NCBI GenBank assembly: GCA_900543415.1
Contig: UQRE01000009.1
Span: 5,136 to 69,135, forward strand
DNA: 64,000 nt
Direction: 5' to 3'
From: an uncultured Dorea sp.
GTDB lineage: Bacteria > Bacillota > Clostridia > Lachnospirales > Lachnospiraceae
Under the pieces are notes generated by a model. The model did not search any database. It saw only the letters and a list, made by a program, of their open reading frames with translations, and had not been told where the DNA came from. Shown piece after piece: positions 34,533 to 43,218 of this stretch. The number at the start of each line of letters is the position of its first letter. Within the stretch, counting starts at the first letter, position 1. A program made the position numbers and the translations under genes.

Positions 34533-35405
34533 TTATTCCGCCTTTCTTTTTCTCTCCATACTCAATATCAGAATCACCAGAAACAGAACCGCTGTGATCA
34601 GCTTCATTGCATTCGGCTCAAAATTCTTTAATGCCACAGCAACACACGCCTTATAGATCACGGAGCCTGCCAACACTGCTGTCGTTGTCTTCACCACAGT
34701 GAGCTTCCTGAAAATGCTCGTTCCGATGATCACGCTTGCAAGCCCAATGACAATCGCTCCTGTTCCCATAGAGATTTCAAATACGCGCTCCTCCTGTGCA
34801 AAAATGCAACCGGCAAGAGCAGTAAGGCCATTGGCAAGCGCAAGCCCGAGAATCTTCACATTTCCCTGATCTTTTGCCAGCGCAGTTACAAGCGCATCAT
34901 TGTCTCCCGCCGCTCTTAAGAGATACCCGGACTTTGTCTTAAGATAAAGGTCCAGAAGGATTTTGCAGATTACCGCCAACAGAAGCACGATCAACAATGT
35001 ACTGTATGGTTTCACAGCATCCGGAAAATATTCGGACACGCAATCATTTCTAAAGATTGTTTTCTGTGAAAAAAGCGGTACATTGGACGTTCCTGCAATA
35101 TAGAGATTGATAGACCAAAGCGCGGTCATCATAATAATTCCTGATAACAGATCCCTGACTTTCCCTTTCACATGAATGACACCGGTACACACTCCGGCAA
35201 GCGCACCCGCCAAAAAAGATGCCGCAAGTGTGAGAAACGGAGAAATTCCTCTTGTGAGAAGTGCAGCTGTAACAGCTGCACCCAGAGGGAAACTTCCATC
35301 TACTGTAAGATCCGGAAAATCCAATATTTTATATGTGATATACACTCCTAATGCCAGAATTCCATAAATCAAACCCTGCTCGATAATCGTTATTACAAAA
35401 TCCAT
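34533..35405 (-). CDS. trpY: ABC transporter permease, tryptophan-type importer (TrpY-like)
   Basis: The 290-residue inner-membrane protein has about eight to nine membrane segments in the style of branched-chain amino-acid permeases (PF02653). It contains DFPDLTVDGSFPLGAAVTA near 33-51 and a GLALANGLTALAGCIFAQEE helix. The ATG at 35405 has GCAGGAGG upstream and fits the family; a longer frame from 35441 would start inside the binding-protein gene. It lies between the binding protein and the ATPase with minimal gaps, forming one operon. Confidence 0.87.
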   Translation of the reverse strand: MDFVITIIEQGLIYGILALGVYITYKILDFPDLTVDGSFPLGAAVTAALLTRGISPFLTLAASFLAGALAGVCTGVIHVKGKVRDLLSGIIMMTALWSINLYIAGTSNVPLFSQKTIFRNDCVSEYFPDAVKPYSTLLIVLLLAVICKILLDLYLKTKSGYLLRAAGDNDALVTALAKDQGNVKILGLALANGLTALAGCIFAQEERVFEISMGTGAIVIGLASVIIGTSIFRKLTVVKTTTAVLAGSVIYKACVAVALKNFEPNAMKLITAVLFLVILILSMERKRKAE

Positions 35406-35421
35406 GAATCTGCCTCCTGCT

Positions 35422-36441
35422 CTACTCTGCAGTAATCTCACTGAAATTTTCTACTGCATTTTTTAATAAATCTTCCGGAACTGTAATTCCAAGATCTGAA
35501 GCTACTTTTGCATTTACATAGAAGCCCGGCTCTGTAATGGTCTCAAAATTCAATTCAGAAGCTTTTTTCTCACCCTTTAATACCTGTGCTGCCATCTTAC
35601 CGGTCTGTTCTCCAAGAGCAATGTAGTCAATTCCTTCTGCTGCCAGACAGCCGATCTTCACCTGTTCGATCTCACTTCCAAAGACCGGGATCTTCTTCTC
35701 ATTTGCCTTATCTAAGATTGTGTTCAAAGAAGATACTACGGTATTGTCTGTCAGGTTTGTCATACAATCCACCTCACTTAACAGTTCATCTGCTGCCAGC
35801 GGAATGTCTGCGGTTGCCGTAATTCCTTTGGTCACCAGCTGGAACCCATAGTCTCCTGACAACTTTTCGTACTCTTCAATTGCAGATACAGAATTTGCTT
35901 CGCTGGTCGTATACATGATTCCAAGCTTCTTCGCATCCGGAAGCATCTGCCGCATCATCTGAAGCTGTGCTTCAATCGGAAGCTTATCGGAAGTACCTGT
36001 AACCTCACCTGCCGGCGCCCCTTCTTCATCCGCAAGCTCTGCCGCCACCGGATCTGTCACTGCTGTGTAGATAACCGGAATCTCAGAATCCATTGCTGCG
36101 TTATAGGCACTTTGTGCTGCCGGAGTTGCAATTGCACAGATCATGTCTACCTGATCTGATACAAAGCTATCAGAGATCTGTCCTGCTGTTCCCATATCTG
36201 CCGCTGCATTTTTATATTGCACAGTCAGATTCTCACCCTCTGTAATTCCCTCACTTGCAAGTCCCTTAAGGAATCCTTCCCGGCAGTTATCAAGAGAGCC
36301 ATGCTCCGCAAACTGCTCGATTCCAATAGTATAGCTTTCCTTACCATCCATAGTTTTCTCTTCGGATTGCTTAGAACACCCTGTTGCTGCTACTGTCATC
36401 ATTGCCAAAGTTACCACTGCTGCTACTACTTTTTTCTTCAT
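35422..36441 (-). CDS. trpX: ABC transporter substrate-binding lipoprotein, tryptophan-type (TrpX-like)
   Basis: The 339-residue protein has a lipobox (TVAATGC, Cys about 22) and then the PF04392 binding fold. GIEQFAEHGSLDNCREGFLKG opens it, an AIATPAAQSA segment lies near 110, and the hinge region reads PDAKKLGIMYTTSEANS (about 178-195). This family carries tryptophan, tyrosine or other aromatic ligands in Gram-positives. It follows a T-box leader whose candidate specifier is UGG, the Trp codon. That makes tryptophan uptake the leading hypothesis. Confidence 0.88.
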   Translation of the reverse strand: MKKKVVAAVVTLAMMTVAATGCSKQSEEKTMDGKESYTIGIEQFAEHGSLDNCREGFLKGLASEGITEGENLTVQYKNAAADMGTAGQISDSFVSDQVDMICAIATPAAQSAYNAAMDSEIPVIYTAVTDPVAAELADEEGAPAGEVTGTSDKLPIEAQLQMMRQMLPDAKKLGIMYTTSEANSVSAIEEYEKLSGDYGFQLVTKGITATADIPLAADELLSEVDCMTNLTDNTVVSSLNTILDKANEKKIPVFGSEIEQVKIGCLAAEGIDYIALGEQTGKMAAQVLKGEKKASELNFETITEPGFYVNAKVASDLGITVPEDLLKNAVENFSEITAE

Positions 36442-36556
36442 AATTTCATTCTCCTTTTTACTGCTGTTTTACACATCTTACTGTACTGCTACGATCTGTT
36501 AGGAGAGAAAATGTTCGGGACCGGTGTGCGGATAATAACAGAATTTCCTATAAAGT

Positions 36557-36854
36557 AAAAAACCGCCTCAAACCTTACGGTTTGAGACGGTAATAATTAA
36601 AATTATTATTATCGCGGTACCACTCAAATTGACGAATCGTCCACTTTCTCATGTACTAACATACACTCCTGATTGATAACGGGTTCGGTTCCCGACAAGT
36701 CCTACTCTTCTCGCTCCTGTACGGAATAAGAATTTCAGCCTGCCCTCGAAAGGCCATTCACTTATCTGCTTCATACAGCAATCCCACCACCTGCTGTTCT
36801 CTGGAATGTCACGTAATAAGCTACTCTTCTTTCTCAACGGTTTTTTTATTTATG
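36557..36854 (-). promoter_or_regulatory. T-box riboswitch, probably tryptophan, upstream of trpX
   Basis: The minus-strand leader contains the T-box core AGTGGTACCGCG (36613-36624), an AGAGA box (36798-36802) and a GGTGG motif. A specifier-loop segment GTGAATGGCC follows, in which UGG (Trp) lies at 36754-36756. The final hairpin (ACCGTCTCAAACCGTAAGGT side with GGCGGT, 36561-36590) is followed by a T-run. Reading one base earlier would give AUG (Met); Trp is preferred because of the transporter family. Uncharged tRNA should switch on the importer. Confidence 0.88.
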
Positions 36855-36860
36855 TTCATC

Positions 36861-36889
36861 ACTTTACTGCATGAAATTGAATTTGTCAA
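36861..36889 (-). promoter_or_regulatory. Promoter of the trpXYZ T-box leader
   Basis: A perfect TTGACA (36884-36889) and TAAAGT (36861-36866) lie 17 bases apart on the minus strand, just before the T-box leader. Confidence 0.65.
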
Positions 36890-36964
36890 TACTTTTTTCA
36901 AATTCTTTTTTTATTTTCTGTAACAGTTCAGCCATGCACAAAGTCACAAAAATCTGAGTTCAAA

Positions 36965-39295
36965 CTATAGGAACATACCGATCTGATATACTGCAAAAGC
37001 AGCAATCCACGCAATCACACATTGTCCAATCACCATGAGTGTTGCCCATTTTCCTCCAAGCTCACGCTTCACAGACGCAATCGCAGCCACACAAGGCGTA
37101 TAAAGAAGGCAGAATACAAGAAGCGAACCTGCCCCCACAGCGGTAAGCGTACTCTGTAATGCTTCTGTACTTCCAAATAATACTGTCAGGGAAGACACCA
37201 CACTCTCCTTCGCCATAAATCCTGAGATCAGCGCAGTCACGATCCTCCAGTCTCCAAAACCGGTCGGGACAAATATAGGAGCAAGCACCCCCGCAAAAAG
37301 CGCAAGAATACTGTTTTTTGAATCCGACACCATATTCAGACTTGTATCAAAATTCTGCAAGAACCAGATCAAAATCGTCGCTAAGAAGATGACCGTAAAT
37401 GCTCTCTGGAGGAAATCTTTTGCCTTATCCCACAGCAAATGCAGCACATTTTTTGCCCCCGGCAATCGATAATTCGGAAGCTCCATAACAAACGGAACCG
37501 CCTCACCTTTGAAGGTTGTCTTTTTGAAGATCAACGCCATCACAATTCCCATTACAATTCCAAATACATAGAGGACTATCATAACAAGCGCGCCTCTTCC
37601 CGGGAAAAATGCCGCAGTAAAAAATGCATAGATTGGGAGCTTCGCGGTACAGCTCATAAACGGAGTTAAAAGAATCGTCATCTTCCTGTCTCGTTCTGAC
37701 GGAAGCGTCCTACTTGCCATAACCCCCGGAACCGTACATCCAAAACCAATCAGCATAGGGACAATACTTCTTCCCGACAAGCCTAATTTACGCAGAAGTT
37801 TATCCATGATAAATGCGACACGCGCCATATATCCACTGTCTTCCAGCATTGACAAAAAGAAAAACAAGGTGACAATAATCGGCAGAAAGCTCAAGACACC
37901 ACCGACACCGTTGAAGATTCCGTCAATCACAAGGGAATGCACAACATGATTCACATTTGCCGCTGTCATCGCCTGATCTGCCATGCCGGTCAGCCCTTCA
38001 ATTCCTGATTCCAGCACTCCCTGAAGGAAAGCGCCTATCACATTGAAGGTCAGCCAGAACACTAACCCCATAATACCGATAAATGCCGGAATCCCTGTAT
38101 ATTTACCCGTGAGAAAACGATCTATTTTTCTACTTCTTATCCGTTCCTTGCTTTCTTTTGGTTTAATAACTGTCTTGCTGCACACATTTTCTATGTAATC
38201 AAAACGCATCTGAGCAACTGCCGCCGCACGGTCCATCCCCGTCTCTTCCTCGGTCTGTCTTGCAATATCCGTCAACAGATTCTGCTCATTTTCCGTCAGT
38301 TTAAGCTGCTCCAGAATCTTCGCATCCCCTTCCAGAATCTTGCTTGCAGCAAACCGAACAGGAATGCCGGTCATCTGCGCATGGTCTTCGATCAAATGCA
38401 TAACTGCATGAAGTCCCCGATGAATCCCCTCTTCTTTCTTACAAAAGTCTGTATCCATCGGACGTTCCTGATATTTTGCCACGTGAACAGCATGACGCAC
38501 CAACTCGTCGATTCCTTCTCCTTTCACCGCAGAAATCGGAATCACCGGAACTCCGAGCGACTCCTCCATCTCATTGACCATAACAGAACCGTCGTTTTCT
38601 CTTAGTTCATCCATCATGTTTAACGCTACTACCATTGGAAAGCCCAGTTCCAGAAGCTGCATCGTCAGATAAAGATTCCGCTCAATATTGGTAGCATCTA
38701 CAATATTGATGATTCCCTTAGGTTTCTCACGAATCACAAATTCTCTGGTCACAATCTCTTCACTGCTGTAAGGGGACATAGAATAAATTCCGGGAAGATC
38801 TGTAATCAATGTATTATCGTAGCCTCTGATCACACCATCCTTGCGGTCCACCGTTACACCCGGAAAATTACCTACATGCTGCTTCGAACCGGTCAACTGA
38901 TTAAACAACGTTGTTTTGCCACAATTCTGATTCCCCACAAGCGCAAATGTAAGCGTTACATCATCCGGAAGCGGATTTTCTTCCTTCCGGTCGTGGAATT
39001 TGCCACCTTCACCGTAGCCGGGATGGTGCTTCTCTATCCTCAATCCGGTACGTTCTCTTTTCTTCGGCTTATGCGCCTCACTGATCTGAATATTTTCAGC
39101 ATCTGCCAGACGAATAGACAACTCATATCCGTGAATTCGAAGTTCCACAGGGTCTCCCATCGGCGCATACTTTACAACCGTTACCTCCGTTCCTTGAATC
39201 AATCCCATATCAAGAAAGTGCTGTCGAAGCGCTCCTTCGCCTCCTACTGACAATATGGTCGCAGTATCGCCAATCTGCAATTCACTCAGTTTCAT
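36965..39295 (-). CDS. feoB: Ferrous iron transporter, FeoA-FeoB fusion
   Basis: The 776-residue protein joins an SH3-like FeoA domain (about 1-75, MKLSELQIGDTATIL) to FeoB. FeoB begins with a G domain (G1 GNQNCGKTT about 127; G3 DLPGIYSM; G4 ALNMMDEL), then a helical region, then the membrane part with two Gate motifs (GFGCTVPGVMASR and a LLYTPCVAAIAS late segment). FeoB imports Fe2+ in anaerobes. The ATG at 39295 is chosen because AGGAG lies ten bases upstream; an ATG at 39313 would place this site inside the gene. A promoter with a palindrome over its -35 lies upstream. Confidence 0.95.
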   Translation of the reverse strand: MKLSELQIGDTATILSVGGEGALRQHFLDMGLIQGTEVTVVKYAPMGDPVELRIHGYELSIRLADAENIQISEAHKPKKRERTGLRIEKHHPGYGEGGKFHDRKEENPLPDDVTLTFALVGNQNCGKTTLFNQLTGSKQHVGNFPGVTVDRKDGVIRGYDNTLITDLPGIYSMSPYSSEEIVTREFVIREKPKGIINIVDATNIERNLYLTMQLLELGFPMVVALNMMDELRENDGSVMVNEMEESLGVPVIPISAVKGEGIDELVRHAVHVAKYQERPMDTDFCKKEEGIHRGLHAVMHLIEDHAQMTGIPVRFAASKILEGDAKILEQLKLTENEQNLLTDIARQTEEETGMDRAAAVAQMRFDYIENVCSKTVIKPKESKERIRSRKIDRFLTGKYTGIPAFIGIMGLVFWLTFNVIGAFLQGVLESGIEGLTGMADQAMTAANVNHVVHSLVIDGIFNGVGGVLSFLPIIVTLFFFLSMLEDSGYMARVAFIMDKLLRKLGLSGRSIVPMLIGFGCTVPGVMASRTLPSERDRKMTILLTPFMSCTAKLPIYAFFTAAFFPGRGALVMIVLYVFGIVMGIVMALIFKKTTFKGEAVPFVMELPNYRLPGAKNVLHLLWDKAKDFLQRAFTVIFLATILIWFLQNFDTSLNMVSDSKNSILALFAGVLAPIFVPTGFGDWRIVTALISGFMAKESVVSSLTVLFGSTEALQSTLTAVGAGSLLVFCLLYTPCVAAIASVKRELGGKWATLMVIGQCVIAWIAAFAVYQIGMFL

Positions 39296-39359
39296 ATCTA
39301 TTCCACTCCTCAAATTTATCTCTCTATTATTTTGATAACTTTTCTCATTTATCCGTTTT

Positions 39360-39394
39360 ATTCTATCACTATTCCTATCATTTGTCCAGACAAA
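39360..39394 (-). promoter_or_regulatory. feo promoter with palindromic operator
   Basis: TGGACA (39383-39388) and TAGAAT (39360-39365) lie 17 bases apart on the minus strand. The perfect dyad TTTGTCCAGACAAA (39381-39394) covers the -35. This arrangement fits repression by an iron-responsive DtxR- or Fur-type protein; which one is not known. Confidence 0.6.
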
Positions 39395-39438
39395 ATTAAC
39401 TTCTCAAAACCATGAACTTTGCTGTTTTTATCAAACAA

Positions 39439-39466
39439 AATGCAGTGGATCAATCTCCACTGCATT
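39439..39466 (-). terminator. Rho-independent terminator overlapping the niaR stop codon
   Basis: An 11-pair stem AATGCAGTGGA/TCCACTGCATT (39456-39466 with 39439-39449) has its loop at 39450-39455, which contains the niaR TGA. It is followed on the minus strand by TTTGTTT. The last sense codons of niaR thus form one arm of the terminator. Confidence 0.75.
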
Positions 39467-39968
39467 CTATAAGAAACCCTTTTTCCTTCAATGTTTTTTC
39501 AATCAGATCCAGTGTTTTTTCACTGTCTGCGCTGACTTTGTGATAATGATAGCCTGATGTAATATTTTTCAGGGGACTGGACTTTCCGCTTCGGATATCT
39601 TCCATAAATTCACCGGCTTTCCTTCGGGAATTCACTTGAAGATTTGCCTCGATCTGACCATATACGCGGTGATTTACCATGACATTTTCCACACATCCGC
39701 CCAGATCTACAATGGAGCACAGTTCTTCCTCTAACTGTTCATCCGTGTGATTCACCTTGAACACTCTCACTGCGTGAACCGGCTGTTCCAATACGTAACC
39801 TCTGTTTGTTGAAATCACATGATACCCTGCTGCCCGGATCAAAGCAATATCCTGCACGATCACCTGACGACTGACTCCGTAAGTTTCTGCCAGACTTTTC
39901 CCTGACAAAGGGACAGCACTTCTCTGAATCTGCTCAATCATCTCTGCTCGTCTCTCTAAACCTGTCAT
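39450..39968 (-). CDS. niaR: Niacin-responsive transcriptional repressor NiaR
   Basis: The 172-residue protein has an N-terminal winged HTH (about 1-60, LSGKSLAETYGVSRQVIVQDI) and a C-terminal 3H domain. The three conserved His are near ENVMVNHRVYGQI and SGYHYHKVSA (about 100-155). NiaR (YrxA) represses NAD genes when nicotinic acid is plentiful. The ATG at 39968 is preceded by GAAGGAG; a longer frame from 39986 is less likely. It is the last gene of nadA-nadB-nadC-niaR and thus regulates its own operon. The stop lies in the loop of its terminator. Confidence 0.93.
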   Translation of the reverse strand: MTGLERRAEMIEQIQRSAVPLSGKSLAETYGVSRQVIVQDIALIRAAGYHVISTNRGYVLEQPVHAVRVFKVNHTDEQLEEELCSIVDLGGCVENVMVNHRVYGQIEANLQVNSRRKAGEFMEDIRSGKSSPLKNITSGYHYHKVSADSEKTLDLIEKTLKEKGFLIECSGD

Positions 39969-40001
39969 AACCGCTCCTTCTTCCACCTTTCATTTTTCTC
40001 T

Positions 40002-40853
40002 TTAAACTGCATGCAGATTTTTCAAAGAAATATCAAGGATAGGAGCTGAATGTGTCAGTGCACCGCTGGATATATAATCTACTCCGATTGCAGTAAGACG
40101 TCCGATATTTTCCTTTGTCACATTTCCGGAACACTCTGTCTCGGCTCTGCCGTCAATCAACGCAATGGCAGCCTTCATCTCATCCACAGACATATTGTCA
40201 AGCATAATAATATCCGCACCTGCTTCTACCGCTTCTTTTACCATGTCAAGATTCTCTACTTCCACCTCGATCTTACGGACGAACGGAGCGTATTCTTTCG
40301 CCATTTTCACAGCCTTTTCTACACTTCCTGCAGCACCGATATGATTGTCCTTTAACAAGACTCCGTCGGATAAATTATAGCGGTGATTATACCCTCCGCC
40401 GACTCTGACTGCATATTTTTCGAAAATTCTCATATTCGGTGTTGTCTTTCTCGTATCCAATAGCTTCGTTTTGCTTCCCTCCAGAAGCGCTGCTACTGAA
40501 TGTGTGTACGTAGCAATTCCGCTCATGCGCTGCAGATAATTAAGCGCTACACGCTCGCCGGACAGAAGCACCCGGATATCTCCCACAACCTTGCCCATCA
40601 ATTGTCCGTTTTTCACCTCATCACCGTCTTTGCAGTACAGCTCTACCTTTGTATCGGCATCTAACAGTTCAAATACCCTTGCAAAAACGTCCAGACCTGC
40701 AATCACGCCATCCTGCTTGCAGCGAAGTTCCACTTCTCCCACAACAGCTTCTTTCATCACAGAATTAGTTGTCACGTCCTCACTGGAAATATCTTCTTTT
40801 AACGCTTCCATGATCAAATGATCCGCCTGAAGCTTCATTGTAATTTGATTCAT
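40002..40853 (-). CDS. nadC: Nicotinate-nucleotide pyrophosphorylase (carboxylating)
   Basis: The 283-residue enzyme turns quinolinate plus PRPP into nicotinate mononucleotide. Family marks are LKEDISSEDVTTNSV (about 15-30), YLQRMSGIATYTHS, LLDTRKTTPNMRIFEKYAVRVGG (split in family motif TRKTTP about 138) and IMLDNMSVDEMK (about 215). I chose the ATG at 40853 with GAGGAGAAG upstream; the longer frame from 40952 would run backward through the nadB stop. A 61-base gap separates it from nadB. Confidence 0.95.
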   Translation of the reverse strand: MNQITMKLQADHLIMEALKEDISSEDVTTNSVMKEAVVGEVELRCKQDGVIAGLDVFARVFELLDADTKVELYCKDGDEVKNGQLMGKVVGDIRVLLSGERVALNYLQRMSGIATYTHSVAALLEGSKTKLLDTRKTTPNMRIFEKYAVRVGGGYNHRYNLSDGVLLKDNHIGAAGSVEKAVKMAKEYAPFVRKIEVEVENLDMVKEAVEAGADIIMLDNMSVDEMKAAIALIDGRAETECSGNVTKENIGRLTAIGVDYISSGALTHSAPILDISLKNLHAV

Positions 40854-40914
40854 TGATTTCTTCTCCTCTTCTCTATCTCTTAATCTTCTCTGTTCATTTC
40901 TATAAAATCTGCAC

Positions 40915-42072
40915 CTATGCTCTTTCAATAGCTTTCGCTGCTCTCTTTGCAAACACCATACTCTCTAAAAGTGAATTACTTGCCAGACGATTTTTCCCGT
41001 GGACACCATTACAGCTTGTCTCTCCAACTGCATACAGATGTTCCATAGAAGTCCTGCTGTCACTATCTACCCAGATGCCTCCCATAAAATAATGCTGGGC
41101 GGGAACAACCGGAATCCAATCTTTAAACACATCATAGCCCTCTTCCTGACAGCGCTGACAGATATTCGGAAAATGCTTTGCAATATCCTCTCTCGGAATA
41201 TGCTCCATCGAAAGCCACACGTGATCGGTTCCATCCTTCTTCATCTGTTCTCGGATCGCCTCTGATACAACATCTCTCGGAAGTAATTCATTGACAAAAC
41301 GGTGCCCGTTCTTATCGTAGAGAACTGCTCCTTCTCCGCGCACTGATTCTGAAATTAAGAATCTCCGTCCCGGCTTCTTGGAATACAGCGTTGTCGGATG
41401 AATCTGCACATAATCCAGATGCTCCATACGGATTCCGTGTTTTTTTCCTATATCCAATGCATCCCCTGTTAAATGCGGAAAATTTGTGGAGTGCTGGTAC
41501 CTGCCCCCGATTCCGCCACTTGCAAGAATCGTATTTTCAGCATAAATCTTCCATTCAGCGCCTTCATGTTCCGCCAGTATCCCGATACACTGTCCATTTT
41601 CTTCCAAAATATCCGTCATCGCCGTATATTCGTAGATGGAGATATTCTTTCTCTCTTTTGCGCGTTCCAATAATTTACTTGTAATCTCCTGCCCGGTAAT
41701 ATCCTCGTGATATAAAATTCTCGGCTTAGAGTGAGCGCCTTCGCGAGTATATACGAATTCTCCATCTTTCTTCTCGAATTCCACACCATAAGACACCAAA
41801 TCTTCTATGATCTCTCTGGAAGAGCGGATCATAATATCCACCGATTCCTTACGGTTTTCATAGTGCCCCGCTTTCATAGTATCTTCAAAGTAACTCTCAT
41901 AATCGTCATCATCCCGCTCTACGCAGATTCCTCCCTGTGCCAGAAAGGAGTCACTGCTCTCCAGATCAGATTTTGTGATCAGCATAACCTTCTTATCCGG
42001 CTCAATATTCAGTGCGGCAAATAAACCTCCGACGCCTGTACCGACAATCACAACGTCAGTATATATATCCAT
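40915..42072 (-). CDS. nadB: L-aspartate oxidase, short form
   Basis: The FAD enzyme oxidises aspartate to iminoaspartate for NAD synthesis, working with NadA. The FAD motif VVIVGTGVGGLFAALN is at about 7-22. SDSFLAQGGICV, VQIHPTTLY and RDVVSEAIREQM are typical, and the C-terminal GETSCNGVHGKNRLASNSLLE is present near 350-372. At 385 residues it lacks the roughly 100-residue C-terminal helical domain of E. coli NadB. The catalytic part is complete, so it is a short form rather than a broken gene. Oxygen is absent in the gut; fumarate may be the electron acceptor. Confidence 0.93.
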   Translation of the reverse strand: MDIYTDVVIVGTGVGGLFAALNIEPDKKVMLITKSDLESSDSFLAQGGICVERDDDDYESYFEDTMKAGHYENRKESVDIMIRSSREIIEDLVSYGVEFEKKDGEFVYTREGAHSKPRILYHEDITGQEITSKLLERAKERKNISIYEYTAMTDILEENGQCIGILAEHEGAEWKIYAENTILASGGIGGRYQHSTNFPHLTGDALDIGKKHGIRMEHLDYVQIHPTTLYSKKPGRRFLISESVRGEGAVLYDKNGHRFVNELLPRDVVSEAIREQMKKDGTDHVWLSMEHIPREDIAKHFPNICQRCQEEGYDVFKDWIPVVPAQHYFMGGIWVDSDSRTSMEHLYAVGETSCNGVHGKNRLASNSLLESMVFAKRAAKAIERA

Positions 42073-42099
42073 TGTCTTTTCCTCTCTCCTCTATGAACT

Positions 42100-43005
42100 C
42101 TATTTTGCAAGCTCCAGCATCCGTGCCAACGGTTTTTCAGAATGCTCTCGAAGCTCATCTGTCACATGAACTTCATTTTCTTCGGTCTGTAACACATGAA
42201 GAATCTTCTCAAGTGTCACACGTTTCATATCTTCACACACAGGCTCTGTCTCTGTAAAATAGAATACTTTCTCCGGATTCTGCTTTTCCAGTTCATAACG
42301 CACTCCATTTTCTGTGCAGATGATAAATTCCCGGGCTGCGCTTTTTCCGGCATATTTAATAATGCCAGACGTGCTGCCTATATAATCTGCCATCTCACAG
42401 ATCTCCTGTGTACATTCCGGATGCACTAACACTTCTGCCTTCGGATGAGCGGCTTTTGCTTTCTTAAGTTCCTCTGTCAAAAGCTTTTCGTGAACCGGGC
42501 AATAACCTTCGTTATATACAAATGTCTTCTCCGACACCTGCTGCGCCACATAGTGGGCAAGATTCCGATCCGGTATAAAGAAAATATATTTCTGCGGCAA
42601 CGCTTTTACAATCTTCACAGCATTGGCAGATGTCACACATACATCCGAATATTGTTTTAATTCAGCTGTAGAATTGATATAGCAGACAACAGCCAGATCG
42701 TCATAAGTATCCCGCATCTTTTGAATGGTCTCCTTATCCGCCATATGTGCCATCGCACAATCTGCCGACAGATCCGGCATCAGCACTGTTTTATCCGGAT
42801 TCAGTATCTTGGCACTCTCTCCCATAAAAGACACGCCACAGAAAATAATCATCTGCTCCTTTAATCCAACGGCAACTTTACTCAAATAAAAAGAATCCCC
42901 TATGTAATCTGCAATCTCCTGAACTTCGGCAGGTACATAGTAGTGCGCTAAAATCACGGCATTCTTCTCTTGTTTTAATTGTTTTATCTGTTCTGTAATT
43001 TCCAT
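42100..43005 (-). CDS. nadA: Quinolinate synthase
   Basis: The 301-residue 4Fe-4S enzyme condenses iminoaspartate with dihydroxyacetone phosphate to quinolinate. Visible marks are NAVILAHYYVPAEVQEIADYIGDS (shown in part as AHYYVPAEVQ), FCGVSFMGESAKIL, LMPDLSADCAMA and VHPECTQEICEMADYIGST. FITE-like ICTENGVRYELEKQNPEK follows. The cluster Cys are in these blocks. I chose the ATG at 43005 with AAAGGGAG upstream; the frame could open at 43029. It is the first gene of the NAD operon behind a strong promoter. Confidence 0.95.
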   Translation of the reverse strand: MEITEQIKQLKQEKNAVILAHYYVPAEVQEIADYIGDSFYLSKVAVGLKEQMIIFCGVSFMGESAKILNPDKTVLMPDLSADCAMAHMADKETIQKMRDTYDDLAVVCYINSTAELKQYSDVCVTSANAVKIVKALPQKYIFFIPDRNLAHYVAQQVSEKTFVYNEGYCPVHEKLLTEELKKAKAAHPKAEVLVHPECTQEICEMADYIGSTSGIIKYAGKSAAREFIICTENGVRYELEKQNPEKVFYFTETEPVCEDMKRVTLEKILHVLQTEENEVHVTDELREHSEKPLARMLELAK

Positions 43006-43038
43006 AACTTCTCCCTTTCTCAGACTCACATTGTTTCC

Positions 43039-43067
43039 ATTATACCACCTAAGTTTACATGTGACAA
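43039..43067 (-). promoter_or_regulatory. Promoter of the nadA-nadB-nadC-niaR operon
   Basis: TTGTCA (43062-43067) and a perfect TATAAT (43039-43044) lie 17 bases apart on the minus strand. Direct repeats AAGACA (43066-43071 and 43078-43083) overlap and adjoin the -35 and may be NiaR sites. Confidence 0.75.
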
Positions 43068-43083
43068 GACAGTTGTTAAGACA

Positions 43084-43116
43084 AATAATTAACGAATAAT
43101 TAACGAATAATTAACG
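43084..43116. repeat. Three tandem 11-base repeats upstream of the nad promoter
   Basis: The unit AATAATTAACG is repeated exactly three times (43084-43094, 43095-43105, 43106-43116). The period is close to one DNA turn. They lie next to the -35 of the NAD operon, in a gap that holds no gene. Confidence 0.85.
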
Positions 43117-43131
43117 TTAAAAAAACACTAA

Positions 43132-43188
43132 AAAATAAGGAACCGTTCTTTCACCGCAATTACTTGCTTTCTCGAAAGAACAGTTCCC
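43132..43188 (-). terminator. Rho-independent terminator after the LRR surface protein gene
   Basis: A 15-pair stem (GGGAACTGTTCTTTC with GAAAGAACGGTTCC, 43174-43188 with 43138-43152) encloses a loop of about 20 bases. It is followed on the minus strand by TTATTTTTTAG. Confidence 0.8.
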
Positions 43189-43218
43189 ATTATTATAACA
43201 ATATGTTAGCCTATATTA

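Noticed and set aside
43084..43116. CRISPR-like repeats
   Set aside because: The three 11-base units are directly adjacent with no spacers and no cas genes; they are simple tandem repeats.
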